Assembly: GCA_027491735.1 (NCBI GenBank)
Contig: JAOZGP010000032.1
Coordinates: forward strand, 1 to 42,442
Length of the DNA stretch: 42,442 nt
Direction of reading: 5' to 3'
From: Thermoproteota archaeon
GTDB taxonomy: Archaea; Korarchaeota; Korarchaeia; Korarchaeales; Korarchaeaceae
Shown piece after piece: positions 1 through 6,774 of this stretch (position 1 is its first letter; each line of letters starts with the position of its first letter). The position numbers and the translations under genes were made by a program. The notes under the pieces were generated by a model, which saw only the letters and a list, made by a program, of their open reading frames with translations, was not told where the DNA came from and made no database searches.

Positions 1-155
1 CATATTCATCGCTGAGAAGAGCCCCCTCTAGGGGGTTCTGTGAGGAGCCGGCTTGAAGAGCGCCAGCTTCAACATCAGGTGGGAATGGTTCCAGAGGGGC
101 AGCTGGTCGAGTGGATGCTGCGCCAGCGTGTGTGAACTGTGTCAAGTCCTTTTTT
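1..155 (+). ncRNA. 3' portion of an unidentified structured RNA (tentative)
   Basis: No open frame of convincing coding character covers these GC-rich bases. Three hairpins follow one another: CCCCC/GGGGG with a TCTA loop near 22-37, TTGAAG/CTTCAA near 53-72, and GGGGCAGC/GCTGCGCC (one mismatch) near 96-126. A run of six T at 150-155 follows, as expected at an archaeal transcription end. AT-rich spacer then begins. I could not match it to the conserved 3' segments of RNase P RNA, SRP RNA or rRNA as I remember them, so the family is left open. The strand is inferred from the T run. The 5' part lies outside the window. Confidence 0.3.
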
Positions 156-227
156 GGATCAAAATGGTCAGCGGAGGATTAATTTTTAATGATCGGATTT
201 ATGCTATCTTGAATCAGCTTGTTATAG

Positions 228-260
228 CTTCCTTGCTCCCTTGAGCGAGAGTAAAGGAAG
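228..260. other. Stem-loop in the spacer between the RNA candidate and tRNA-Ser
   Basis: CTTCCTT at 228-234 pairs with AAGGAAG at 254-260. Inside it, GCTC (235-238) pairs with GAGC (243-246) around a CCTT loop, leaving a seven-base bulge on one side. It sits about 30 bases beyond the 3' end of tRNA-Ser in that gene's direction, so it may be a processing or termination structure. The rest of 156-288 is AT-rich and shows no gene. Confidence 0.3.
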
Positions 261-288
261 GAGTTAGTTCAAAGAGATCGAGAAGGGA

Positions 289-373
289 CGCCGGGGGTGG
301 GATTTGAACCCACGCGGCCCAACGGGCCACTGGCTCTCCAGGCCAGCCCCCTTCCGGGCTAGGGCACCCCGGC
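289..373 (-). tRNA. tRNA-Ser (GGA anticodon)
   Basis: On the minus strand the 85 bases fold as a class II tRNA. The seven-base acceptor stem GCCGGGG pairs with CCCCGGC, with discriminator G. The anticodon arm is CTGGC/GCCAG around loop CTGGAGA, giving anticodon GGA. There is a long variable arm (GGCCC/GGGCC) and a T arm GTGGG/CCCAC with TTCAAAT loop. The long variable arm and discriminator G agree with serine. No intron is seen, and CCA is not encoded. A TATA-like element lies about 31 bases upstream of the mature 5' end. Confidence 0.93.
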
Positions 374-398
374 ATCAGGCTAGGTTAGAACCATGTGT

Positions 399-409
399 GA
401 TTTTAAAAC
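399..409 (-). promoter_or_regulatory. TATA-like promoter element of tRNA-Ser
   Basis: An AT-only core (TTTTAAAA) centred near 404 lies about 31 bases before the 5' end of tRNA-Ser on the minus strand, near the usual archaeal TATA-to-start spacing. Confidence 0.5.
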
Positions 410-466
410 TTAGCCTTTCGAACCTCATTCAGCCTAATGAAGTGGCGAGAATTGATCAAGGAACAG

Positions 467-475
467 TTTTTAAAT
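467..475 (+). promoter_or_regulatory. TATA box for the L18e operon
   Basis: TTTTTAAAT lies about 47 bases before the L18e ATG at 518. This would place the transcript start near 497, leaving a short leader that contains the GGGAGG ribosome-binding site at 505-510. Confidence 0.55.
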
Positions 476-517
476 GGAGGGTAAGACATAACGAGGAAAG
501 TTGTGGGAGGACAACAA

Positions 518-883
518 ATGCCTCGAAGAACTGGGCCCACAAATCCTGCGCTGAGAAGACTGATAAATCACCTTGAAAAGTCTTCTAGAGAAAATAAGGC
601 TCCGGTCTGGAGAGCTGTTGCTGAGAAGCTGAAGAAGCCCACTAGGATGAGAGCTGAGGTGAATATAGGCAAGATAAACAAGCTTCATCGAGATAATCAC
701 ATACTAGTCGTTCCAGGAAAGGTCCTTGCTGGAGGAAATCTGGACAAGCCCGTTGTGGTGGCTGCGTTTAAGTTCTCAAAGCAGGCAGTTGAGAAGATAA
801 GGAAAGTGGGGGGAAAGGCGCTTAGCATAGAGCAGGTCGTCGTGGAGAACCCAAAGGGAAGGAACATCGTTATAGTAACCTGA
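518..883 (+). CDS. rpl18e: Large ribosomal subunit protein L18e (eL18)
   Basis: A 121-residue protein of the archaeal/eukaryotic L18e family, a 50S subunit component. The start is placed at the ATG at 518 (MPRRTGPTNP) because it matches the family N-terminus and follows GGGAGG at 505-510. An upstream TTG at 503 would only add five residues. The family-typical core LHRDNHILVVPGKVL is visible in the middle and the protein ends in a short basic tail. It is the first gene of a long operon followed by L13 and S9, the conserved archaeal order L18e-L13-S9. The genes for RpoN and RpoK that often follow S9 in archaea are absent here. Confidence 0.95.
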   Translation: MPRRTGPTNPALRRLINHLEKSSRENKAPVWRAVAEKLKKPTRMRAEVNIGKINKLHRDNHILVVPGKVLAGGNLDKPVVVAAFKFSKQAVEKIRKVGGKALSIEQVVVENPKGRNIVIVT

Positions 884-896
884 TGGGGGTGGAAAC

Positions 897-1355
897 ATGC
901 ACTATGACATTATTGTTGATGCCAATAATAAAATCTTAGGGAGGTTGGCTAGCTATGTGGCCAAACAGCTGCTTAGAGGAATAAGAGTTGCAGTAGTCAA
1001 CGCAGAGAAGGCTGTGATATCCGGAGACCCTAATACAATAGTTACTAAATACGTAATGAGGAGGAGCATTAAAGGAAGGCCCAGACCGGAGAGGGGACCT
1101 AAATGGCCCAAGACGCCAGACAGAATAGTCTGGAAAGCCGTAAGAGGAATGCTGCCTATGAAGAAGGCTAAAGGTAGGGAAGCGCTGAGAAAACTCAGGG
1201 TGTTTATAGGAGTACCTGAGGAACTCCAGAACGTTAAGTTCCAAGAACTGGCTCCAGAGTACTCCAAGGAAAACTTAAAACCTAAGAAGAAAAGAAGGTA
1301 TATCACAGTGTATGAGCTCTCCAAGAACTTGGGTTGGAGGGGTGAGGTCACTTGA
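897..1355 (+). CDS. rpl13: Large ribosomal subunit protein L13 (uL13)
   Basis: A 152-residue universal ribosomal protein. The N-terminal ILGRLASYVAKQLL and the basic segment around RGPKWPKTPDRIVWKAVRGMLP are characteristic of L13. A short spacer of 13 bases separates it from L18e, and GGGGGTGG lies just before the ATG. Its stop codon overlaps the TTG start of S9, so the two are likely translationally coupled. A lysine/arginine-rich stretch near residues 127-134 is usual for the archaeal version. Confidence 0.95.
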   Translation: MHYDIIVDANNKILGRLASYVAKQLLRGIRVAVVNAEKAVISGDPNTIVTKYVMRRSIKGRPRPERGPKWPKTPDRIVWKAVRGMLPMKKAKGREALRKLRVFIGVPEELQNVKFQELAPEYSKENLKPKKKRRYITVYELSKNLGWRGEVT

Positions 1356-1786
1356 GTGCTACTAAGATCGCTAGAAGAACTAAGAAGACTTCCCTAGCTT
1401 TTGCCTCCAGGAAGACCTCTAGAGCTACAGCTGTTGTCAAAGAAGGATTAGGAAGGCTGTACATAAATGGACTACCCTATGACGTCTACTTCCCAAACGA
1501 GTTCGTCCAAATGAAAGTTCTCGAACCTCTATGGCTTGCAGGTGAGGAGATTATCTCCAGCGTAGATATAAACGTCAAAGTTAAGGGAGGAGGATTTATG
1601 AGTCAAGCGGACGCCATTAGAATGGCAATAGGACGAGCTTTAGTTGAATATACGAGATCGGAGAAGCTGAAAAAACTTTTCAAGGAGTATGACAGAACTA
1701 TTCTTAAGGGAGATCCCAGGACTAAAGAGCCTAAGAAGTTCGGAGGTAGAGGAGCAAGGGCCAGATTCCAGAAGTCCTACAGGTGA
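1352..1786 (+). CDS. rps9: Small ribosomal subunit protein S9 (uS9)
   Basis: A 144-residue 30S protein. Diagnostic features are KVKGGGFMSQADAIRMAIGRAL in the core and the C-terminal FGGRGARARFQKSYR tail, whose final arginine reaches the ribosomal P site in the family. The start is a TTG that overlaps the L13 stop, with GAGGT just upstream. The N-terminus carries an extra basic extension (about 20 residues), as in some archaea. It is followed after 12 bases by the aIF5A gene. Confidence 0.95.
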   Translation: MSATKIARRTKKTSLAFASRKTSRATAVVKEGLGRLYINGLPYDVYFPNEFVQMKVLEPLWLAGEEIISSVDINVKVKGGGFMSQADAIRMAIGRALVEYTRSEKLKKLFKEYDRTILKGDPRTKEPKKFGGRGARARFQKSYR

Positions 1787-1798
1787 GGAGGTGTTTCT

Positions 1799-2200
1799 AT
1801 GTCTGTTACTCATGGTACAGCTGGTGATCTTAAGAAAGGTAGCTATGTCGTTATAGATGGGGAGCCGTGTGAGGTTCTCTCTGTCTCCAAGTCCAAGCCT
1901 GGAAAGCATGGGGCTGCTAAGATAAGAGTTGATGCCAGAGGAATATTTGACGAGACGAGAAGATCTAAGATATTTCCCGCCGGAGCCTCGGTTGAGATAC
2001 CTATAGTGGATAAGAGAACGGGTCAGGTTACCTCGGTGATGAGCAGCACTGTGCAGATAATGGATCTAGAAACTTTTGATATATTTGAGATCCCACTTCC
2101 TAAGGACAAAGAGCTCGCCAACAAGCTATCTCCTGGAGTGGAGGTTGAATATTGGACCTCCATGGGGAGAAGAAAGATCGTCAGGATTAGAGGAGGATAA
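1799..2200 (+). CDS. eif5A: Translation factor aIF5A
   Basis: A 133-residue protein with the two-domain (SH3-like then OB-fold) layout of archaeal/eukaryotic IF5A. The loop SKPGKHGAAK at residues 32-41 is the hypusination site, with Lys36 the residue expected to be modified. The factor binds the ribosome E site and relieves stalling at difficult peptide bonds such as polyproline. The ATG follows GAGGAGGTG. The deoxyhypusine synthase gene that would modify it is not in this window. Confidence 0.96.
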   Translation: MSVTHGTAGDLKKGSYVVIDGEPCEVLSVSKSKPGKHGAAKIRVDARGIFDETRRSKIFPAGASVEIPIVDKRTGQVTSVMSSTVQIMDLETFDIFEIPLPKDKELANKLSPGVEVEYWTSMGRRKIVRIRGG

Positions 2201-2205
2201 CCCTC

Positions 2206-3516
2206 TTGATCCTAGGTTCGCTTGGGTCTAGGCTTAACAGAGCCATAAACAAGCTCTTAGGAAAACCAACTGTGGATGAAAGAGCGATAAATGAGTTTCT
2301 TCTGGAGATTCAGAGAGCTCTTTTGGAGGCAGACGTCAACGTAAAGCTTGTTCTAAAGATTAGCAGAAGAATAAAGGAGAGGGCCCTCAAAGAAAAGCTT
2401 CCCCCAACAGTTTCGAGAAAGGACTACGTCATTAAGTTGTTGTATGATGAGCTGGTTAATCTTCTTGGGGGGAAGAAACCCCTCTTCAAGATCAGAGGAA
2501 AAAGCACAAAGATTCTTCTGGTCGGTGTGGAGGGATCAGGAAAGACCACCACAGCCGCTAAACTCGCTAAGTACTTCAAGAAGAGATTTGGTAGAGTCGC
2601 TCTGATATCCTCCGATGTGATAAGGCCTGCCTCTCACATACAACTGGCCGACATGGTCCGAGAGGAGGAAATACCTGTATTTTGGAAGGAAAATGCGACG
2701 GCGGCGGAGATAATAGGAGAGGGTCTGGAGAGGTTTAAGAACTATAATGTGATCCTCATAGATACCGCTGGAAGGCATAAGGACGAGCAGGGGCTCATGA
2801 ATGAGCTGAGGGAATACTTTGAGATCACAAAACCTGATCACGTTCTACTCGTTCTGGATGCTACAATAGGTCAAGCAGCCCTCAAACAGGCCAAAGCATT
2901 TAAAGAGATGGTTCCTCTCGGAGGAGCAATCATAACGAAACTTGATGGATCAGCTAAAGGAGGAGGAGCTCTCTCAGCGGTCGCCGAAGCCGGTGTTCCA
3001 GTATATTTCGCCGGAGTTGGAGAGAAGATAGACGACCTGGAGAGATTTGACGCTGGAAAGTTCCTATCCAGGCTCATGGGGATGGGAGATCTGGAAGGTC
3101 TCATCGATAGGATAGATCATGCTATCGAGGAAAGTGAGCTCTTGGAGAAAATGAGCTCTGGCAAGTTTGATATGGACGACTTCAGGCAGTATGTAAAGGG
3201 GCTTGAAAGGATGGGTCCGCTTGATCATCTGATAAGCATGCTTCCTGGGATCAAGATTCCCAGCGATAGGATTCTGGCTGTGGGTGAGGAATCTCTGAGG
3301 AAGTGGGATGCAATAATAAACTCAATGACACCCGAGGAGAGGAGGGATCCCTCCCTTATAAGAGGAGCCAGGATAGCGAGGATAGCTAGAGGAGCAGGTG
3401 CCACCCAGGGAGATGTGAGAAACCTTCTCAGAGCATATAACCAGATGAGAGCTTTTCTCAGTGGAAAGAGAGTTCCCAGACTACTAAGAGGCCTAATGAA
3501 GAGGTATGGAATGTGA
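2206..3516 (+). CDS. srp54: Signal recognition particle GTPase SRP54
   Basis: A 436-residue cytosolic GTPase that binds signal sequences and SRP RNA and targets ribosomes to the membrane. An N-terminal four-helix N domain covers about residues 1-95. The G domain has the P-loop GVEGSGKTT (107-115), DTAGR (186-190) and TKLD (244-247). The methionine-rich M domain follows from about 300. The start is a TTG six bases after the aIF5A stop, preceded by GAGGATAA. SRP19 is encoded at 28030-28326. Its last codons overlap the GTG of the Pus10 gene. Confidence 0.97.
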   Translation: MILGSLGSRLNRAINKLLGKPTVDERAINEFLLEIQRALLEADVNVKLVLKISRRIKERALKEKLPPTVSRKDYVIKLLYDELVNLLGGKKPLFKIRGKSTKILLVGVEGSGKTTTAAKLAKYFKKRFGRVALISSDVIRPASHIQLADMVREEEIPVFWKENATAAEIIGEGLERFKNYNVILIDTAGRHKDEQGLMNELREYFEITKPDHVLLVLDATIGQAALKQAKAFKEMVPLGGAIITKLDGSAKGGGALSAVAEAGVPVYFAGVGEKIDDLERFDAGKFLSRLMGMGDLEGLIDRIDHAIEESELLEKMSSGKFDMDDFRQYVKGLERMGPLDHLISMLPGIKIPSDRILAVGEESLRKWDAIINSMTPEERRDPSLIRGARIARIARGAGATQGDVRNLLRAYNQMRAFLSGKRVPRLLRGLMKRYGM

Positions 3517-4694
3517 ACAGTCCGACGAAGCCGTTCTTTTTGGAAGAGAAGTTCTGTAGCTTCTGTCTTGGTAGTCTCATGGGTGCTCCAACCAAGATGC
3601 CTGGATGGATCCGGGGAAAAGCTCTCCTTTCGGTCTTAGGCCTAGAAGATGGGAATTGTTCATGTTGTGGGGATCTCTTTTTGTCCTCCATAGACGAAAT
3701 GCTCGAAGAAGCGCTCAAACTTATCAGAAAATATGAGTTCAGTTCGGTAAAGTCCGGCGCTGTTATCCCCCCTCTGATCATCGAGAAGTTGGATAGGTTG
3801 AGAGCTCTCCATGGACTGATGGATGCCGAATCCATTAAAGTCACTGTGACAGGATATCTGGACATGGAGCTCTTCAGGAGATTGAGGACGGACATAAGCT
3901 ACGATCCGGATGTCCTCCTACTCTTCGACTTTAAAAGAAGAAAGGTCTCTACCTGGATAAAGCCAGTGTACGTATACGGAAGATACCGAAAATTGAAGAG
4001 AGGAATCTCCCAGTCCAGATGGGTATGCTCTTGGTGTAGAGGGAGGGGTTGTGAGAGGTGTGGATATTCTGGATACAAGTACCCTCTATCCGTTGAGAGA
4101 TTAATAGGAGAGCCCATGAAGGAGATCTTCAAAGCGAGTGATTACAAGATCCACGGCGCAGGAAGAGAAGATATCGATGTCAGGATGCTGGGAAGAGGAA
4201 GACCGTTCATTATGGAGGTATTAAATCCCAGAAGAAGATCTGTAGATCTAAGAGAGTTGGAGAGAATCATAAATGAGAGAGGAGAAGGTAAAGTGGAGGT
4301 CTTGGACTTGAGGTTAACCGATAAAAAGGAGATAGTTTCCCTTAAGAGGGCTCACGCGCGGAAGATCTACAGGATCAAGGTACAGGTCGAGAACTTCACC
4401 GAGAAGGAAGCTAAGATTTTAGAGGAAAAACTCTCTGGAGCTGAGATAAGACAGAGGACGCCGATCAGGGTTTTAGGAAGAAGGGCAGATAGAATAAGAA
4501 GGAGAAAGGTTTACGAGTTTAGGGTGGAGAGGTTTGACAGGGATGGATTCACAGCAGTCTTATCATGTGATGGGGGTTTATATATTAAAGAGCTGATATC
4601 TGGAGATGAGGGAAGAACCTCACCCAGTGTGAGCGAGCTCCTGAACAAAAAGGCTAAATTTGTTGAACTGGATGTTATGGATGTCCTGATATAG
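3513..4694 (+). CDS. pus10: tRNA pseudouridine synthase Pus10
   Basis: A 393-residue enzyme that in archaea makes pseudouridine 54 and 55 of tRNA. The N-terminal accessory part has Cys15/Cys18 and Cys49-Cys52 as likely zinc ligands. A second Cys4 cluster is at 172, 175, 180 and 183. The catalytic region reads GREDIDVRMLGRGRPFIMEV, with the active aspartate in RED-ID (residues 220/222, exact one not settled here), and the C-terminus contains DEGRTSPSVSELL as in the family. The GTG start overlaps the SRP54 stop (GTGA). Placement inside a ribosomal/SRP operon suggests it is co-expressed with translation genes. Confidence 0.94.
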   Translation: MNSPTKPFFLEEKFCSFCLGSLMGAPTKMPGWIRGKALLSVLGLEDGNCSCCGDLFLSSIDEMLEEALKLIRKYEFSSVKSGAVIPPLIIEKLDRLRALHGLMDAESIKVTVTGYLDMELFRRLRTDISYDPDVLLLFDFKRRKVSTWIKPVYVYGRYRKLKRGISQSRWVCSWCRGRGCERCGYSGYKYPLSVERLIGEPMKEIFKASDYKIHGAGREDIDVRMLGRGRPFIMEVLNPRRRSVDLRELERIINERGEGKVEVLDLRLTDKKEIVSLKRAHARKIYRIKVQVENFTEKEAKILEEKLSGAEIRQRTPIRVLGRRADRIRRRKVYEFRVERFDRDGFTAVLSCDGGLYIKELISGDEGRTSPSVSELLNKKAKFVELDVMDVLI

Positions 4695-4708
4695 TAGGGG
4701 GGTTTCCA

Positions 4709-5020
4709 TTGGGAAAAAGATCTAAAGGCTTTCTGAGTAGATCCAGAAGCTTCCTCTCCAAGACTCCGCGGGAAAGAGGCATACCTCCTATCAATAGGTT
4801 TTTGAAGGAGTTTGAAATAGGAGAAAAAGTGATAATAGATGTGGAACCCTCCATAAGGGAGGGCATGCCCCACAGGAGGTACCAAGGCAAGGTAGGAGTG
4901 GTCGTAGGCAGGAGAGGTAGGGCTTATCTTGTGGATGTAAAGGTGGGGAGAAGGAAGATCAAGCACCTAATAGTTCCTTCGATACATTTGAGAAGACACC
5001 TCTCGAGCCATCCTTCTTGA
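4709..5020 (+). CDS. rpl21e: Large ribosomal subunit protein L21e (eL21)
   Basis: A 103-residue basic protein of the archaeal/eukaryotic L21e family. Recognition rests on the N-terminal RSKGFLSRSRSFLSK, the central GEKVIIDVEPSIREGMPHRRY with GKVGVVVGRRGRAY, and the C-terminal basic strand. It starts with TTG after GGGGGG. It leads the widespread archaeal order L21e-RpoF-DUF655. The dimethyladenosine transferase KsgA gene that often follows DUF655 is missing here; the operon instead meets an opposing gene. Confidence 0.95.
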   Translation: MGKRSKGFLSRSRSFLSKTPRERGIPPINRFLKEFEIGEKVIIDVEPSIREGMPHRRYQGKVGVVVGRRGRAYLVDVKVGRRKIKHLIVPSIHLRRHLSSHPS

Positions 5021-5033
5021 GGAGGGAGGCTAT

Positions 5034-5402
5034 TTGCCGAAGAAAATCAAAATGAATCCCTTGACCTTGAGCGAGGTTAAGACCCTCGTCTACGAACAGT
5101 GGAAGGGTAGACTGGAAACTATGACCTTAGAGCAGAAGAGGCTCTTCGAGTATCTAGCTAAGTTTGCAAGAGTGGAGGATGCTAAGATGGCCAGAAGAGC
5201 TGTCAAAAGACTGATGAAGGAGATTGGTCTCAAGGAGGAGGATGCTATAGTTCTAGTGAACGTGCTTCCCAAGAAAAAGGAGGAGATAACATCATACCTC
5301 TATAAGGACTATCCTCTCATGGGGGAGAAGGAGTACGAAAAAATTCTTAATATTTTAAAGGAAGTGAGAGGCTCTGGAGGAGAACGGAAGTGTGGAGATT
5401 AA
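5034..5402 (+). CDS. rpoF: DNA-directed RNA polymerase subunit F (Rpb4-like)
   Basis: A 122-residue, helix-rich acidic/basic protein matching archaeal RpoF, the partner of RpoE in the polymerase stalk. The position directly between L21e and DUF655 is the strongest support, since primary sequence is poorly conserved. The central region (about residues 25-100) shows the HRDC-like helical pattern of Rpb4, including EEDAIVLVNVLPKKKEEI. The start is TTG after GAGGGAGG. Its end overlaps the DUF655 start by 13 bases. Confidence 0.9.
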   Translation: MPKKIKMNPLTLSEVKTLVYEQWKGRLETMTLEQKRLFEYLAKFARVEDAKMARRAVKRLMKEIGLKEEDAIVLVNVLPKKKEEITSYLYKDYPLMGEKEYEKILNILKEVRGSGGERKCGD

Positions 5403-5980
5403 TTCCTCTGGGAGCTAAAAAACGACATCTCCCTCACGATGATCATGCTTATGTGCTCTCAATGGATGAGCTCAGGAGAAGAGTTCAGGTTCTGGGTGAC
5501 AGATACTTCATTTTAATGGAGTTTGCGATCCGTCCTGGTGCCAAGCTCAGTGGTAGAAAAAAGATTTACGTAGGGAAGGGGCCTAGGCATGAGGTAAGCA
5601 AGTTCATTAGGTACCTCTCCTATGAGGAGCTTAGGGAGAGCTCCAAGATCCTTTTAAGAGAGACTGTTGAGAAGATAGTTGTTGAAGGAGAAGCTTTTTT
5701 CGTCAAGTTTTTCAACGAAAGTGTGCCCTTGACCCCCAGATTACATCAACTTGAGCTTCTTCCTGGGGTCGGGAAGAGGCTTATGGAGAAGATCTTGGAG
5801 GAGCGGGCCAAGAAAAAGTTTGAGAGTTATGATGATGTGAAGACCAGGGCTGGCCTTAAAAACCCTGCTGAGTCAATATGCGGTAGAGTGATGGAGGAGC
5901 TTATGCAGGATCAGTCAGTTTACTTGTTTGTTGCTCCTAAGAAATTATTTGAGAGAGATAGAAAATTATTAGGCTATTAG
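5390..5980 (+). CDS. DUF655 helix-hairpin-helix RNA-binding protein
   Basis: A 196-residue member of the archaeal DUF655 family, of unknown detailed role but predicted to bind RNA or DNA. The N-terminus holds a beta-rich region of OB-like character. The stretch LHQLELLPGVGKRLMEKILEER near residues 125-145 is a helix-hairpin-helix. The GTG start lies inside the end of rpoF, implying coupled translation. The last 12 bases overlap the end of the isopentenyl phosphate kinase gene on the other strand. No KsgA gene follows, unlike in many archaea. Confidence 0.88.
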   Translation: MWRLIPLGAKKRHLPHDDHAYVLSMDELRRRVQVLGDRYFILMEFAIRPGAKLSGRKKIYVGKGPRHEVSKFIRYLSYEELRESSKILLRETVEKIVVEGEAFFVKFFNESVPLTPRLHQLELLPGVGKRLMEKILEERAKKKFESYDDVKTRAGLKNPAESICGRVMEELMQDQSVYLFVAPKKLFERDRKLLGY

Positions 5981-6712
5981 AGTCCCTCTCTCTCCATTCA
6001 AGATTCTGATCAGGTCCCCTCTCTCCTCGAACCCTGCTATAATTACTCTCACCCCTTTTCTAGCAAGTTCCTTGGCGATTGATAGCTTTTTCTTCATTCC
6101 TCCGGTCACATCGAAGGAGAGACTCTCCATCTCCGAAACTACTGCCTCACCGGATACCAACTTTCTTATAAGCCTCCCCTCATCGTTTAGAACGCCAGGA
6201 ACATCAACCAAGAAGATGGCTGTATCAAGTTCCTCTGCAAACTGTAAGGGAACATCATCTCCCGAAAATATCGCTACTCCTCTTTCCTGGTCGCAGACAA
6301 CATCGCCGTACATCACAGGAACGAGCCTCCTCTCTATCATCATCAACACAGTTTCCCTATACATGATGAATCCATCGCTCGTTCCATGCACAATGGATCT
6401 TGGTGAGATGGAGACTGCTGGCACGCCCCTCTTGATGAGTGAGCGCACCACAAGCCTGTTTAGCTCATCCACGGAGAGACATGTTTTAGAAATCCCGAGT
6501 TTGTTGTCCTTGAGTCCTTCGGATATCCCGTACTTCCTAGCCAGAGGATGTCCAAAGGATCCCGCTCCGTTGGCGAGAATTAATCTCCTCTCTCGGACAA
6601 TAGCTGCAAGATCATCGGCTATCAATTCTATCTTTTTCATGTTAGGAGCAGGGATAAGACTTCTCTTGTTTGTGATGAGCGAGCCGCCCAGCTTTATGAA
6701 GGTGAGACCCAT
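5969..6712 (-). CDS. Isopentenyl phosphate kinase
   Basis: A 247-residue amino acid kinase-fold enzyme that phosphorylates isopentenyl phosphate to the diphosphate in the archaeal mevalonate pathway. This supplies the isoprenoid precursor of ether lipids. Signature parts are the N-terminal KLGGSLITNK (Lys7 for phosphate contacts), GAGSFGH with His55 (the catalytic histidine of the family), and VTGGMKKKL in the C-terminal half that binds ATP. It begins about 28 bases from a palindromic TATA element shared with the PIN-ATPase gene, so it is probably translated from a leaderless transcript. Confidence 0.94.
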   Translation of the reverse strand: MGLTFIKLGGSLITNKRSLIPAPNMKKIELIADDLAAIVRERRLILANGAGSFGHPLARKYGISEGLKDNKLGISKTCLSVDELNRLVVRSLIKRGVPAVSISPRSIVHGTSDGFIMYRETVLMMIERRLVPVMYGDVVCDQERGVAIFSGDDVPLQFAEELDTAIFLVDVPGVLNDEGRLIRKLVSGEAVVSEMESLSFDVTGGMKKKLSIAKELARKGVRVIIAGFEERGDLIRILNGERGTLIA

Positions 6713-6736
6713 AAGGTTAAACTTATGGGACCTCTA

Positions 6737-6744
6737 ATTTAAAT
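6737..6744. promoter_or_regulatory. Shared palindromic TATA element between divergent genes
   Basis: ATTTAAAT is a perfect palindrome centred at 6740.5, 28 bases from the kinase ATG on the minus strand and 34 bases from the PIN-ATPase ATG on the plus strand. No other TATA-like sequence exists in the 62-base spacer, so one element may serve both directions. Confidence 0.55.
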
Positions 6745-6774
6745 CGAGTATTGCCCTATGGTACGGGTGTCTCC

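Noticed and set aside
1..155. Possible 3' end of 23S rRNA
   Set aside because: Short stretches (CCAG...GTGTGTGAA) resemble the end of 23S rRNA, but the highly conserved CTGAAAGCATCTAAG and GTACTAAT segments are missing.
53..244. 63-codon open frame at the left end
   Set aside because: It crosses the hairpins and T run, has no ribosome site and no family-like sequence.
936..1351. Long antisense frames over L13
   Set aside because: They mirror the codon structure of a clear ribosomal protein gene and have no independent support.
6072..6737. 221-codon frame antisense to isopentenyl phosphate kinase
   Set aside because: The kinase has all catalytic motifs; the antisense frame runs through the promoter and is low-complexity Ser/Thr-rich.
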